A stretch of 64,000 nt of DNA, from contig JAJHZJ010000496.1 of assembly GCA_023548195.1 (NCBI GenBank), positions 12,445,070 through 12,509,069 of the forward strand. The letters are read 5' to 3'. The translations under genes and the position numbers were made by a program. Shown in pieces: positions 1-10,424 of this stretch (position 1 is the stretch's first letter; each line of letters starts with the position of its first letter). The notes below the pieces were generated by a model that saw only the letters and a program-made list of their open reading frames with translations, ran no database searches and was not told the origin of the DNA. This DNA is from Bettongia penicillata ogilbyi (lineage: Eukaryota > Chordata > Mammalia > Diprotodontia > Potoroidae).

Positions 1-690
1 AAAAATTGGGCAATGGGAAGCCTATGACACTATGCGAGATGAGGAAATAAAAAAAACTCAAAATATAAAGAATGAAAAATAGAAGAGAATGTGAAATATC
101 TCATAAGAAAAACAACAGATCTAGAGAACATATCAAGAAAACATAAAAATAATTGGACAAACTGGAAGTTCTGATTAAAAAAAGAATATTGATACAATAG
201 TACAAGAAATAATTAAAGAAAATTGTCCTGAAGCATTAGAACAAGAGGGAAAAGCAGAAATAAAAAAAATCCACCAAAAGACATGCTATGAGGAAAACTC
301 AAAGGAATATTACAGTTAAATTCCAAAACCCCAGATCAAGAATAAAATATCACAAGCAAAAAGAAAAAAACAATTTACGTGGGATGGTACCACAATTAGA
401 ATCACACAAGACCTAGTGTTGGTGACACTAAAAGATCACAGGTCTTGGAACACTATATAACAAAGTGTAAAAGAACTGGGCCTTTGGCCAAAAATATCAC
501 ACCCAACAAAGCTGAACCTAATTCTGAATGAAAAAATGGAAATTTTAGCGACTCTCAGACTTCCAGGACGCTGTTAACTCCCTCCCCCAAAACAAAAACA
601 ACCCTGAATTCAATAGATTTGACATACAAGAACCAAGAGAAATATAAGACACATACCAATGACCAATTATAATAGACTAATTAAGGATAG
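1..690 (+). pseudogene. L1/HAL1 ORF1 relic (RNA-binding protein, C-terminal part)
   Basis: Translation across frames gives a decayed L1 ORF1p-like series: an IKENCPEAL..EGKAEIKKIH segment near 210-280, a KISQAKRKKQFTWDG segment near 345-390, TTIRITQDL near 390-415, and a remnant of the region around the IAYPTKL motif near 500-530. These follow the order of the RRM and C-terminal domains of L1 ORF1p, which coats the element's RNA. Stops and frameshifts are frequent, so it is not functional. The assignment rests on motif order, not an alignment score. Confidence 0.55.
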
Positions 691-1757
691 AATGTTTGCC
701 TTATGGGTATGGAAAATGTAAAACATATGTCTAAGATTATTACTAGTAATTTGATAACTTGTAAGAAACATTGGGGTAGACATGAGTATGAGATGACTTC
801 AAAAATAAAACCATTCAAGACCAGCTAAGAGAGTAATTATCTTATACAAATGAGGTGCAAGAGGAAAAACCACTAAAAAGGAATTAAATGGGTATCAGGG
901 GCTATTAGTTCTGGAAACCTACTTTTATCAAGATTGAGTTTAAGAGGGGAAATACATATACATCTAGAAAAATAAAAAAAATCTGCTAAATTTAGAAAGA
1001 AAACTCTAAGGGGATAGGGAGAAAGGAGAGGATAAAGGAAGAATCTTTAGAGGGAGGTTGAGGAGCTAGGTTAAAAGGGGGATATAGAAGGGTTATAGAA
1101 AATAGGAAGATAAGGGAGGGAGCTTTAGAGGGGAGGGGGACAGAATAGGTCAAAGGGGTATATAAAAGGGTGGATAGATTTAGGAGAATGGGAGGATAAG
1201 GAAGAGACTGCTGAAGTTGGGGTAGGTTAAATAATAGGAGGGCAAGGTATCAGGTATAGGTAAAGTAGAGGAGTTAGGAGAGAAAGGAAAAAAGAGATAT
1301 GCAAACATAAAAACAAGAGTCAGAGTAGAATCTCTTAGGGAAAGTATATGTTTATATATGTATGTATGTATGTGTATATATGTATACATGTATCAATACC
1401 TATATATAAATATATCCATGCTCAACTGTAGCCTTGGGGTGGTAGGTACAGGAAAGGAAGAGGGAAAAAAGAACAAGGTAAAAAGTGTATAGCAGAGAAC
1501 AAAAGAAGTCCTACAAGGAAACAAAGAAAAGATGGAGAACTCTCAACATATCACACAGTATTTAATATATAGACTTTCTTGAAATGATAGGATTGCTATA
1601 TATTCTGAATCATCCCCTGTGTTCTGCTGTGAACATGACATTTTTTATTTTCTTATTTTATATATGTTTAATATTTAAGTTTATAATGTTTCTTTTTCTT
1701 TTCCTATTATGTGTTTAAGTTCTAGTACTAGTCTAAAATAAAAAAAATTTTAAAGAG
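1..1757 (+). mobile_element. HAL1/L1-like retrotransposon, 3' part
   Basis: The window opens inside an L1-type ORF1 read on the plus strand. It is followed by a purine-rich 3' region (about 990-1330, many GGGAGG/GGAAGA blocks), a TATG-type simple repeat (about 1347-1395) and an A-rich 3' end near 1735-1757. The layout of ORF1 running straight into a purine-rich 3' UTR, with no ORF2, matches the HAL1 (half-LINE) design and mirrors the minus-strand element at 17168-19853. The 5' part lies outside the window. An L1 with ORF2 deleted is the alternative. Confidence 0.6.
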
Positions 1758-1764
1758 AAGAATG

Positions 1765-1860
1765 CATACATTATTCATGAGAGGGAGAGAGACAGACACA
1801 GAGACTCAGAGGGACAGAGATAGAAAATGAGAGACACACAGAGAGAAATTTTAGAATCTG
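1765..1860. repeat. Purine-rich GA tract
   Basis: GAGAGA/CAGAGA-rich low-complexity stretch directly downstream of the HAL1-like 3' end. Confidence 0.6.
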
Positions 1861-2451
1861 CAGACATGTAAAGGAAGGCAACTCCTCATTATGTCCCTGA
1901 TCTCCAAAATTCCTCCCTAGAGACTTCAGGGAATTTCTTCTTGGGTGAGACCTAGACCTCTGTTTTGACCGGGTTGAAATATTATCTTGTTCTCATCTAA
2001 AGAGCTCATCCATGCTTATATTTTCTGATACATTCTATCCTGTATAACTGGATTTCTATTTGCTATATATGTGGACAAATGGAATTATCTGCTAAAACAT
2101 TATTTGGTGCAAAGGGACAAAATTGATGGGTGTAAGCTTGAAACAAACTTTTCCCCTTAAGGGTTAGTGACTAGAGAAGTGACTTTATTTTGAGCCTGAA
2201 ATCCTCCCTCTAGAAAAGCAACATTTAGGGATGTGGGGGAACAGATAGATAGAATTCTAGTCCAGTACTCCTCTTAGAGACTGGAGGAAAGAATAGCCAG
2301 CCTTGAGGCCTTTGTCCTACTTCTTCAATGCAAGAATTAAAGTCTTTTGTGGAAGGGGTGAGCAAAATTCTAGAGATATCTTTCAATGCCTCCTTCAAGC
2401 CGCATTTCTGTACTCTAAGACAACTCATGTGGAAATACATAACCTATATAG

Positions 2452-2452
<1 letters not shown>
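1860..2452. other. Unassigned sequence
   Basis: About 590 bases with no repeat I can name, no convincing open frame and no RNA gene. Two overlapping short frames occur on opposite strands and look like chance. It may contain an old LTR or DNA-transposon fragment, but I cannot support that. Confidence 0.4.

Positions 2453-2483
<31 letters not shown>
2453..2483. repeat. (CA)n microsatellite
   Basis: About 15 uninterrupted CA units. Confidence 0.95.
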
Positions 2484-2487
<4 letters not shown>

Positions 2488-2644
2488 CTTTGAGAGGATT
2501 TAGATGAGAGTAAGTAGAAACACCAAGTGTGGACAGTTCCTTTAAAGGAGTTTGACTGAAAAAGGGAGAAGAAACATAGGATGGATAATGAGCCGTTGTG
2601 ATGGGATCCAATGATGGACTTTGGGGGGTTATTGTTATTTTTAG

Positions 2645-2805
2645 TAAGGCCCACATGTATTATTATCCCCATGTTACAGAGAAAACAACTCAGGTTCAGA
2701 GAAGTTAAGCAATTTACTTGGAGTCACTCAGCTAGTAAAGGTCAGAAGAGGTATTGAACCTGAGTTTTCCTTTAAAAGAGTCAGTACTTTCTGTTTTCCC
2801 ACGCT
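2645..2805 (-). mobile_element. MIR-type CORE-SINE
   Basis: The plus strand reads as the reverse of MIR: 'attatccccatgttacag', then a diverged GAGGAAACTGAGG box, 'gaagttaagcaatttac' and 'cactcagctagtaa'. Old and diverged. Confidence 0.75.
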
Positions 2806-3225
2806 GTTTCAGGACTCTCCAGAGAGGTGTCATTTACCATTCCTGATGGTAATGAGAACAGCATAGTTCTCTTTCTTCCAGATAACAGACAATGCTGGCT
2901 TCATTTAATGCCATCGGGCTGGACAGGGGACAGGAGGGATTTAAGGAATATGTAGCAACTAAAGAATCTCCATAGTTTCTCTGAGGCAGTCAGTGAAATT
3001 AGAACAGCTTATGTGATATTTCTGTGTATTTAGATAAATGGCTAAAAAGAAGTGTCTCCCAGAAAACTAGAAAACATTCTGAAATATTCTTTCAGTTAAT
3101 ATTTGCATGGTATTTTTAGTTGTTTTTAAAAATGAAGGAAGAAGAGTAGGAAAAAATCCCTAAGGGAGCATTAAATGACATTACAGTTTGTAGTATATGT
3201 CAAAATACTACTAGGACAGAGAATC
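2806..3225. other. Single-copy sequence, nothing identified
   Basis: No named repeat, no frame above about 60 codons and no RNA gene seen. It ends at the target site of the element at 3240. Confidence 0.4.
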
Positions 3226-3239
3226 ATAGTTAAAAATTT
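3226..3239. repeat. Target-site duplication, left copy
   Basis: ATAGTTAAAAATTT matches ATAGTTTAAAATTT at 5014-5027 with one mismatch. The pair brackets a complete L1-type insertion. Confidence 0.8.
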
Positions 3240-3935
3240 TTTTTTAATTTTATTTATTTATTTAATTTTTTACATTCATTTTCACAAATTTTTGGGTTCC
3301 AAATTTTCTCCCCTTTTCTCCCCTCCCCCCACCCCAATACCCCAAGCAATCTAATTTTCCCTATCTCCAATCTGCCCTCTCTTCTGTCATCCCTCCCTTC
3401 TCTTGTCTCCATTTTCTCTTTTCTCCTGTAGGGCCAGATGACTTTCTATTCCTCATTAACTGTATGTCTTCTTTCCTAGTTACAACAACAATATTAAACA
3501 GTTGTTCCTAAAACTTTGAGTTCCAAATTCTCCCCATCCCTCCCTCCCCACCCATTCCCTTTGGGACAGCAGGCAATTCAATATAGGCCCTATCTGTGTA
3601 ATTTTGCAAATGACCTCCCTGATAGTCGTGTTGTGTAAGACTAACTGGATTACCATCCCTCCTAACCTGCCCCTCATTGTTTCTCTTCTGTCTCTTGATC
3701 CTGTCCCTCCCCAAGTGTTGACTTCAAATTGCTCCCTCCTCCCTTTGCCCTCCCCTCCATCATCCCCTCCCTTGTAATATCTCCTTCTCCCCCACTTTCT
3801 TATACTGTAAGATAGGTTTTCATACCAAAATGAGTGTGCATTTCACTCCTTCGTTTAGTCAAATGTGATGAGGGTAAACTTCTTGTTTTTTTTTTTTCTC
3901 AGCTCTCCCCTTTTTCCCTCCACTAAGAAAAACTC

Positions 3936-4166
3936 CTACCTGCCTCTTAAATGACATATAGTTACCCCCTTCCCTTTTTTGAGCTCTTCCAGGGCCTGAG
4001 CCCACCCGCCACCCCCCTGGGGTGTCTGGGATACTGAGGCCCAGCCCTCCACATCTTTCCCTGATGGCAAGGATAGGTCCTCATCATCAGATCCGAAGGT
4101 CGGGATCATTTGCATTTGTTGGAAAAAACTCTCTAAAGTCTTATTTTTATTCCCTTTTCTAGGCAT
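3936..4166 (-). CDS. Truncated HAL1/L1 ORF1 N-terminus (76 codons)
   Basis: Open frame starting MPRKGNKNKTLESFFQQ. The start aligns with the ORF1 start of the HAL1 at 19180 (MPKKGGKNKTIEGY), and an acidic DDED/DEEE patch follows in both. The ALEELKK segment near residue 60 corresponds to the start of the coiled coil. The frame then runs into 3' UTR and stops, so trimerisation, RRM and C-terminal domains are absent. A full ORF1p is about 300 residues or more, and this remnant should not bind RNA. Whether the frame is still expressed is unknown. Confidence 0.5.
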   Translation of the reverse strand: MPRKGNKNKTLESFFQQMQMIPTFGSDDEDLSLPSGKDVEGWASVSQTPQGGGGWAQALEELKKGKGVTICHLRGR

Positions 4167-4179
4167 TTTCCCAGCCAGT

Positions 4180-5013
4180 TACTTGACTTCTGAGATTCCT
4201 TTCCACCCCCGCCTGGATCCGCCCAGCTAGTGCTTGGCCTCTGAGATTTAAATGGGCTTTCCTCCTGCCGGCTGTCAATCAGTGAGCTTTAGTTCAGGTG
4301 CTGGGGTGGGGGCAGGGCCGTCTCCCAGGCTCAGATCCCTCAAGGGCTTTATGTAGAGACTTTCAGGAATGGAGCGGGTGGGGCTGGGGTGGGGGCCCCA
4401 CCTCCCAAGCTCAGTTCCCTCAGGGGCTTTAAGCAGAAGCCTTCAGTAATAGAGCGGGGTGGGGGCAGGGCTGTCTCCTAGGCTCAGCTCCGTCAGGTTT
4501 TATGCAGGAATCTTCCGTAATGAAGATCAAGCCTGCTGCTGGGGGATTTCTGAGTCCCGGTCCGCTGCTGCCTCAGCCGCCGCCCATACCTCTGCCTCTG
4601 CCGCTTCCTGCCCCCGTCTCTGCCGCCACCGCTTCCTCCCGAGGGGGCCCGAGTCACGGAGACACCCTGCTCCCCCTCTCCTCCAGCCTGGCCTTCTCTC
4701 TCACTGACCTGTAGCTTCTATGGGCGGAGGGACTTTCCCGGCTGCCGGAGCTTCCGTCTCTGAAGCCTGCTCGGATCAGCTTCTCTGGGGCTGCGGCCAG
4801 GGCATCGCTGGGGGTGGGGTCCACTTTCCGGGGCACGCCGGACCCTGGGGACGGGTCTCCAGGGCTCCCTGGAACGGAAATCTCTTCCACTCCGTTTCTG
4901 CACACCTTGTATTGACCCAGAAGTTATGGGGGACTCTTTTTACATTAATTAATTTTGGTTTCGGAGCTCATAAACGTGCGTCCTTCTACTCTGCCATCTT
5001 GGCTCCGCCCCCC
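4180..5013 (-). promoter_or_regulatory. GC/CpG-rich HAL1/L1-type 5' UTR, possible promoter
   Basis: This is the most GC- and CpG-rich stretch in the window, with repeated GGGGTGGGGGCAGGG-like blocks near 4300-4470. L1-type 5' UTRs carry an internal promoter firing into the element, here leftwards. Family knowledge supports promoter potential; activity is inference. Confidence 0.45.
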
Positions 5014-5027
5014 ATAGTTTAAAATTT
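5014..5027. repeat. Target-site duplication, right copy
   Basis: ATAGTTTAAAATTT, partner of 3226-3239. Confidence 0.8.
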
Positions 5028-5194
5028 ATAGCAAGCATTCCACTAGTATCAGCGGTTAGGAAAAAACTCTGAGACAAGTGTGTAGTAGTGGTAGTGGTAG
5101 TATCGTTAGCACAGCAGCAGTAGCAGTTTAATAACAGTAGGCCCTTTCTTCCTATCTTGGACTTTTACCTCTATCCCTGGGCCTGATTTCAACA

Positions 5195-5432
5195 GATTTT
5201 CAGTTGCGTCTGACTCTTTGTGACTCTGTTTGGGGTTTTCTTGGCAAAGATATTGCAGTAGTTTGCCATTACCTTCTCCAGCTCATTTTACAGATGAGGC
5301 AGCTGTGGTAAATAGGGTTAAGTGGGTTGGCCAGGGTTACACAGCTAATAAATGTCCGAGGCCAGATTTGAACTCAGGAAGATGAGTCTTCCTGACTCTA
5401 GGCCCAGCACTCTATCCACTCTATCCCATCTA
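5195..5432 (-). mobile_element. MAR1-type CORE-SINE
   Basis: Plus strand reads the reverse of the marsupial SINE: 'tctgactctttgtgactc', 'ggggttttcttggcaaag', 'ttaccttctccagctca', 'ccgaggccagatttgaac', and a 5' end near 'ctctatccact'. The RTE-like tail and tRNA-like head are both recognisable. Confidence 0.9.
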
Positions 5433-5439
5433 GTCTTCA

Positions 5440-5645
5440 CTTATTGGCTTACTTCTCATTACAACCAGAGGCAGATGTTTTCTTCCTTTCACCACCTTCC
5501 TCGTGGCTCTATTTTATTTTCTTCCATTAGAATAAATGCTCCTTGAGGACACAGTTTTTCAATCTGGCTTGTCTTTGTGTCCAGAACATTTAGTACAGTG
5601 CCTAGAACATGGTAAGGATAATAAGTGCTGTATTTATGTATGTAT
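5440..5645 (+). mobile_element. L2 3' end
   Basis: 'aataaatgctccttgagga' followed by 'agtacagtgcctagaacat' matches the conserved L2 3' UTR tail in plus orientation. Confidence 0.65.
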
Positions 5646-5714
5646 ACATCTTCAGAGCAGAGAACGTTTCATTTTGTCTTTATAGCCCTCACACCTTTCC
5701 CAGTATATAGGAAT

Positions 5715-5945
5715 GGAAGGTGGTTAACATGTGTAGCTTGATAGAAGTCCTGGGCTCAAGTCCTCTCCTACATACTGGCTATGAGATTCTGGCATGTCAT
5801 TTAACCTCTTAATGCCCCAGGTAGCTATTTAAGGCCATAAGTTGTAGAGAATGTGCTGGCCTACACTGGTAAAAGGATGTTTTTACCTGGAAATTTCTTG
5901 TACCATTAAAATCCCGGTTCTAGTCCCTTTTCCTATTATATGAAA
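5715..5945 (+). mobile_element. Marsupial CORE-SINE with long 3' unit
   Basis: A MIR-like head ('gtcctgggctcaagtcct', 'catttaacctcttaatgc') is followed by a distinct 3' unit ('ccataagttgtagagaatg', then 'ttgtaccattaaaatcc'). The same two-part layout recurs at 20745-20965, 29050-29265, 31280-31430 and 34570-34830, so it is a repeat family and not chance. Confidence 0.7.
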
Positions 5946-6945
5946 TGGAGGCATTTAAAATATTATTTGTTGTAGTCATTGAACAAGATTTTGTATTTCC
6001 TGTTCTTAATTTTTTTTGCTTAGGAGAAAGTGTTTTTGAAACTCCTCATGATATTTAACCTATTACACCTTTCATAATATTTGCTAGCACTAAAATAGGA
6101 TTGAATTGATAAGGCATATCCTCCAGGGTTTTGTGCCTGCAATGCACTTAGTTGCCACCAGAGGGAGATGATACTGTGGTATGAATGCAAACAAAGCTAT
6201 AAAGTTCTCCTGAAGTAATTGATAAAGATAAATCAGAACTATGTAAGCCTTCCTTTTTCTTCATTCACAACCATTTATTAAGTCTCTACTATATACAAAT
6301 ATATATAGAAAACTATCTAAATTCATATATCAAGATGGAATAACCACTCATTTCCGATTAGAGAAGTTAATGCAAAAACAAATACATTTCCAAGGAAAAT
6401 GTAAAGAACTGGGAAGTCAAACAGGTGGAATCCATACCTTCCAGCTGCCATACAGGTGTTTAGAGCTACCCCAGAGCATCTGTGGAACATTGAATGTGGC
6501 TTCTGGCCACATACCTCTAAACCCTCAGCCTCTCCCATTTTGGAAGAGAGATACTACGGCCGCTATAAAAGTCAGTTCTCCCATTCTAGTTATGAGAATT
6601 TTGGCCTTCTCTCCAACCAGTGGAAAGTTATTTTATAGCTAACTGTAAGAAAGACAAAGTCCTCAGTAGTGTGATAGCTGTTACCTGTTCACTGTAGAAT
6701 CCCACCTTATAGCAAACTTGCTTGGCATATACTTTGATTGTGTTTTGTAGTTATCTGTGTCGATGTTGTTTTCTCTAAGGAGAATATAACATCCTTTTGT
6801 TTGTTTAAACTTTGTGCCCCACAGGATATGATTATAAAACGTTCATTGCATTTGAACTGAATCGCCCCATCTGACAGTTATTTAATAGTTGTGTAGTTTA
6901 TATTCCAGAAGAGTGTCAAGTCTTAAATTAAATCCACTTCCACCT
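5946..6945. other. Single-copy AT-rich sequence
   Basis: No repeat identified over most of this kilobase apart from a short L2-tail-like piece near 6255-6295. Frames of 60-90 codons at 6323-6642 overlap on both strands and have no splice or family support. It contains a CTCF-like motif at 6153-6170. Confidence 0.4.
6153..6170 (+). promoter_or_regulatory. CTCF-like motif
   Basis: TGCCACCAGAGGGAGATG carries the CCACCAGAGGG core of the CTCF consensus, in non-repetitive sequence. Single motif by eye only. Confidence 0.3.
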
Positions 6946-6949
6946 CAGT

Positions 6950-7240
6950 CCGCATTCAAGCTATCTTCTCCATTTCCTCCCAACTGGAACCTTGGACTCC
7001 ATCATTTGTAATAGTCTGGGTTCTGCTGGACCAACTCTAGCCTATCTTGACCTATTTCAAGCTTTCTCTGTACTCCTTGGCCCTCCTCATGCATTGCTAT
7101 GTCCACTCGGCCATTGTTTTTGCTTCTACCTCCACTGCCACCTCCTCTCCCTTTCCTTTTCCAGCTCCTCTTTATGGGTTGTCTTTCACTGTTACAATGC
7201 CAGCTCATGGAGGACAAGAGCTGTTTTGCATCCCCAGTGA
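6950..7240 (+). mobile_element. L2-type LINE 3' region
   Basis: Pyrimidine-rich sequence leading to 'caatgccagctcatggagga' and 'agagctgttttgca', the L2-like tail. Diverged. Confidence 0.5.
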
Positions 7241-7269
7241 GGAACAAATTGGAACCAAGTAAAGGCATT

Positions 7270-7720
7270 TTGAGAGAGGGTCCAGAGGAGGGTATTCGGG
7301 ATGGTGAAGGACCTTGAATTCGTGCCATCTGAAGGTTGGTTGAAAGAATTGGATCTTGTCAGCCTGGCACAGAGAGAATTCAGGAGGGATTGATAGTGGG
7401 CTTCAAATATCTGAGGAACCGTGATGTGGAGATTGTATTTGTTGTGCTCTCTAAGGCAGGACAAGGAGAAATAGGGAGAAGTTGTCAAGGAGGCTGATTG
7501 AGACTCTGTGTCAGGGAATGCTTCCTGACATTTAAAGTGTTCCAAGAGTTGGAGGAGCCGCAGTGTCTTCTGGCTTAGGGGTCTTCTGGCTTAGAGTTCT
7601 TCTAGCAGAAGCTGGATGAGCAGCTGTCAGGTGTGTTATAGTGGGGATTCCTCTGGGCTATGTGTTGTATTAGCTCCTGCTAAGGTCACTTCAATTCTCA
7701 AGTTCTGTGATTCACTGTTT
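7270..7720 (+). mobile_element. CR1/L3 LINE 3' end
   Basis: Ordered matches to the CR1/L3 tail: 'gggcttcaaatatctgag', 'cttcctgacatttaaagtg', 'ccaagagttggaggagc', 'gcagaagctggatgagca', 'tcctctgggctatg', and a final 'gttctgtgattc'. Contains a local 16-base duplication around 7565-7596. Confidence 0.75.
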
Positions 7721-7819
7721 GTGGCACCACCAGACAATGCCAACTTCAAACAAATATGATTGCCTGAGAGTTCATGTGGTACCTGATATTCTCTCTATGT
7801 GATTTCTTCTATCAACCAG

Positions 7820-7970
7820 GTGTATAGATTTGGAGCTGGAAGGGGCCTTGGAAGTTACCTAGTCAGATCCCTTTATTTTGCTAAAGTGGAGACAGAGGGC
7901 CAACATTCATTCACCCCTCTATTCAATAAACATTTATTGAATACTTACTATGCTTAAAGTAGAAGTGAAA
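7820..7970 (+). mobile_element. Old SINE fragment plus L2-like tail
   Basis: 'gatttggagctggaaggggc' is a widespread ancient mammalian repeat motif. 'aataaacatttattgaatac' from about 7926 resembles an L2/MIR tail. Confidence 0.45.
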
Positions 7971-8290
7971 TAAAACAAGTCATCAAGGTTACAGATGACC
8001 AGAAAAGCTGGGTCAGCCACTTAGCTAGAAGATGGTGATGTATGGTCCAAATGTTGTAATGAAATTCAGAAACTATTAAAGAGATAGAGGGAGGTTTCTA
8101 GCATGATGGGTGGATAATTGTTGGAGAGTTTATTAGAGGACAGGCACAAGACTCTATCAGAGTCAAAAGTGAATGTGTTTTGATCTGCCCTGAAAGGGGA
8201 AGTAGCTGCATCATCAAGATTATAGACATTCTGAAATTCTTTGGATATATCAAAGGATCTTTGATTGATGGGACTGTTTTCTCCAATGAT
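7971..8290. other. Unassigned sequence next to an RTE-derived repeat
   Basis: Contains part of a 75-codon plus-strand frame (8180-8407) that runs into the RTE-derived repeat and is unlikely to be a gene. It could be the diverged 5' part of that repeat. Confidence 0.3.
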
Positions 8291-8622
8291 GTAGACTGTA
8301 TTCTATCCATGCGTGTGCGACTCCTCCCACAAATCTTTCATAAAGAAGGGTGGAATTCTACCTTCTTCCCATCCCTCTCCTGCTTGGAATCTCCTTCTAA
8401 TACCTGAATAGACCTTCTCCTAAAAAGACCAAGGTCTCCCATTGCATCTTGGGCCATCTCCTGTCATCCTGATGAATATCTGGTCATTAGATTCGGATGA
8501 CTCCAGAGCAGAAGTGAGGCTGGTGACCTTGCACAGCCCTCCCTCACTCAAAACAAAGTCCAGTGCAAGTCATGTCATCATTTCTCTGATGGCATGATCT
8601 TCTTCGGCAGTGAAGGTTGAAT
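8290..8622 (+). mobile_element. RTE-derived SINE / RTE 3' end
   Basis: Shares an ordered series with 58470-58810: 'tctatccatg', 'gactcctcccacaaa', 'gaggctggtgacc', 'cagtgcaagtcatgtcatca', then 'atcttcttcggca'. This is the tail of the marsupial RTE family and its SINE, in plus orientation. Confidence 0.75.
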
Positions 8623-8639
8623 GCAACAAGTTCTTTGAA

Positions 8640-8772
8640 GTTGTATGAATATTGGTAAAGTGCATACACTGTCCGTTCCTACCTCTTGCTACATGACTGG
8701 ACCACCTTCTTTTCCAGTACAGCATCTCTTTGCTAACATCCTTTACACCATTTCTCATGCACGATTCTTTAT
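8640..8772 (-). pseudogene. RTE LINE ORF C-terminus, relic
   Basis: Minus-strand translation contains GVKDVSKEMLYWKRRWSSHV followed by ARGRNG. It resembles the conserved C-terminal motif of RTE/BovB polyproteins (basic residues, then W-x-G/S-H-hydrophobic-A-R). The order of basic and aromatic residues fits; the rest of the ORF is missing here. It faces the RTE-derived repeat at 8290-8622. Confidence 0.6.
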
Positions 8773-8849
8773 GGCAGTTGACTCATGACCCTTTGGATGC
8801 TCCTCAATTTAAGGCACTTCAGAGACATCACCTACAATAAGCTTAGCTC

Positions 8850-8965
8850 CAATCTAGGTGTTGTGGAGGAGAAAAAAAGAAACACAGATAACATTTTCTC
8901 CCTGTTGTCAGGAGGCTTACTGTCTAATTGGGAAGGAAAAAAACCCATATATTTAAACATTTAGC
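8850..8965 (-). mobile_element. L2 fragment
   Basis: 'ggaggcttactgtctaatt' with flanking A-rich sequence is the reverse of the L2 tail. Confidence 0.45.
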
Positions 8966-9905
8966 AAAAATTTCAACAGAATCCTTGTTAGGGAGACCCC
9001 AGAGTACAGCTCCTGAGTGAGTTTTTGCCACTTTGCCAGAGATTGGGGGCTGGAGTGCTGAATGATCTTGTCAGGGATTAGAGAATTAGCCTTTTCTGTT
9101 GTTATTTCATCAGTCTGCCATCTTGTTAGAATTCTAGGTGTCTTAGATCCTAGGGATTATTTTATTATTTATTTATTATTATTTTAATTCTTGTGCATAA
9201 CTTTTATTTTGGAGAGATTTGAGAAGTCACAAGAAAATGTCTAGTTTTCCATTTTGCTGGTCACATAAGAAGTCTGCACTATATATCAAAATTAGGAAGA
9301 GACCTCAGAGGCCTGTCATTTAAGGCCTGTCATTTGAGGGATTCAGGCCCAGAGAGACAAGTGAGTTCCTCAGGGTCAAGCTGTAGTAAATATAAGATCC
9401 AAGAATTAAACCTATGAAAGTTTAAGTTACAGAAGGTGCTACCATGCAGGAAAAGAAAAATGAGTATGGGCTTAGGGACAAATGGTTATTGCAGAATCAC
9501 TGAGTCTTAGCAATGGGTCATTGAAGCCCTCTCTCACTAATTTATCACACGTCCCTGCTGGCTTTGTGGTCAGTTTCCCACTCTTATTTATTTCTTCTTA
9601 CTATCCAAATGGTTTGCTACATGTCCCCATGACAATATCACTTTTTTTCCTGCTTTTATAAGTCTTTGCCAGACATTTTCCACTATGCTTTTTCTCTCAG
9701 GTTGCTGGGTTTCCTCATGAAAGCATGTCACCTGAATATACAATGCTGCTCCCTCACTTGACTCAAGGTCTATTCCTTTTAATAACTAATATCCATTAAG
9801 GTCTATATGAAGGCTTTTATCCAACCAAGACTCAGTGACACCTATAAGGTCAAATGTGATTCTTTTCATTAGTGTATCTAACCTTCCCATTTCCTCTCTC
9901 CCTCG
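8966..9905. other. Mostly unassigned sequence
   Basis: An ancient SINE-like piece lies near 9290-9430, with a local doubling of AGGCCTGTCATTT at about 9309-9335. From 9480 to 9900 the sequence is pyrimidine-rich and resembles an interspersed repeat that I cannot name. No gene seen. Confidence 0.35.
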
Positions 9906-10165
9906 CTCTTGTTAACCATATTTTGTTTGTTTATGTTATATGTAACGTATTATATTTTAATATACTATTATATATTATATTTGTTTATCATGCATTTTAT
10001 TATTAGCTCCTTTATTAATTGTTTGTCTTGTGAATTTCCGATCATTTCTACTGCTTATTATTTTTCTTGTATTTATTTTCTGTGGTATTTATGGTACCAA
10101 CACATACATATATGCACATGCATATATATGTGCATATATACATAAAATATGCATGTATGTGAAAT
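9906..10165. repeat. AT-rich and (ATATGC)-type simple sequence
   Basis: ATTATA runs (9940-10080) followed by CATATATGTG/ACATACAT alternation (10098-10160). Confidence 0.7.
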
Positions 10166-10424
10166 TTTGGGGGATATTCTCTCTCTTTCTTTTCAGTTTT
10201 AAGTCCTTTAGATTTTCAAGACTACAAAGTATTGAAGGATAGGTCTGACTCTGGCTTGACTGGTGATTCAGGTTCAGGTTGCAATGAAACAAGACATTCA
10301 TAGAACATCTAGACAGTTAAAAGGAAGTTTACTTATCTACAGCAGTATTAGAATGTTCAATAAGGATACAGAATTGATTCAGTTGAGCGCCACTCCTCTG
10401 ACTCAGTGTAAGCTGTGCTGGTGC

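Larger units (their letters stand above)
3240..5013 (-). mobile_element. Internally deleted HAL1/L1-type element with both termini
   Basis: Read on the minus strand, the element starts with GGGGGGCGGAGCCAAGATGG, which resembles the L1 5' end. It continues with about 830 bases of GC-rich 5' UTR (about 5013-4180), an ORF1 start at 4166, a purine-rich 3' UTR (pyrimidine-rich on plus, about 3975-3290), and an A-rich tail at 3240-3280. The 3' UTR matches the 3' part of the HAL1 at 17168-19853 in order. Here ORF1 breaks off after about 65 codons and joins 3' UTR near 3975, so most of ORF1 and all of ORF2 are missing. A 14-base target-site duplication brackets it. Confidence 0.8.

Noticed and set aside
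7192..7545. 117-codon minus frame
   Set aside because: Antisense to a CR1/L3 3' end; no coding features on that strand.
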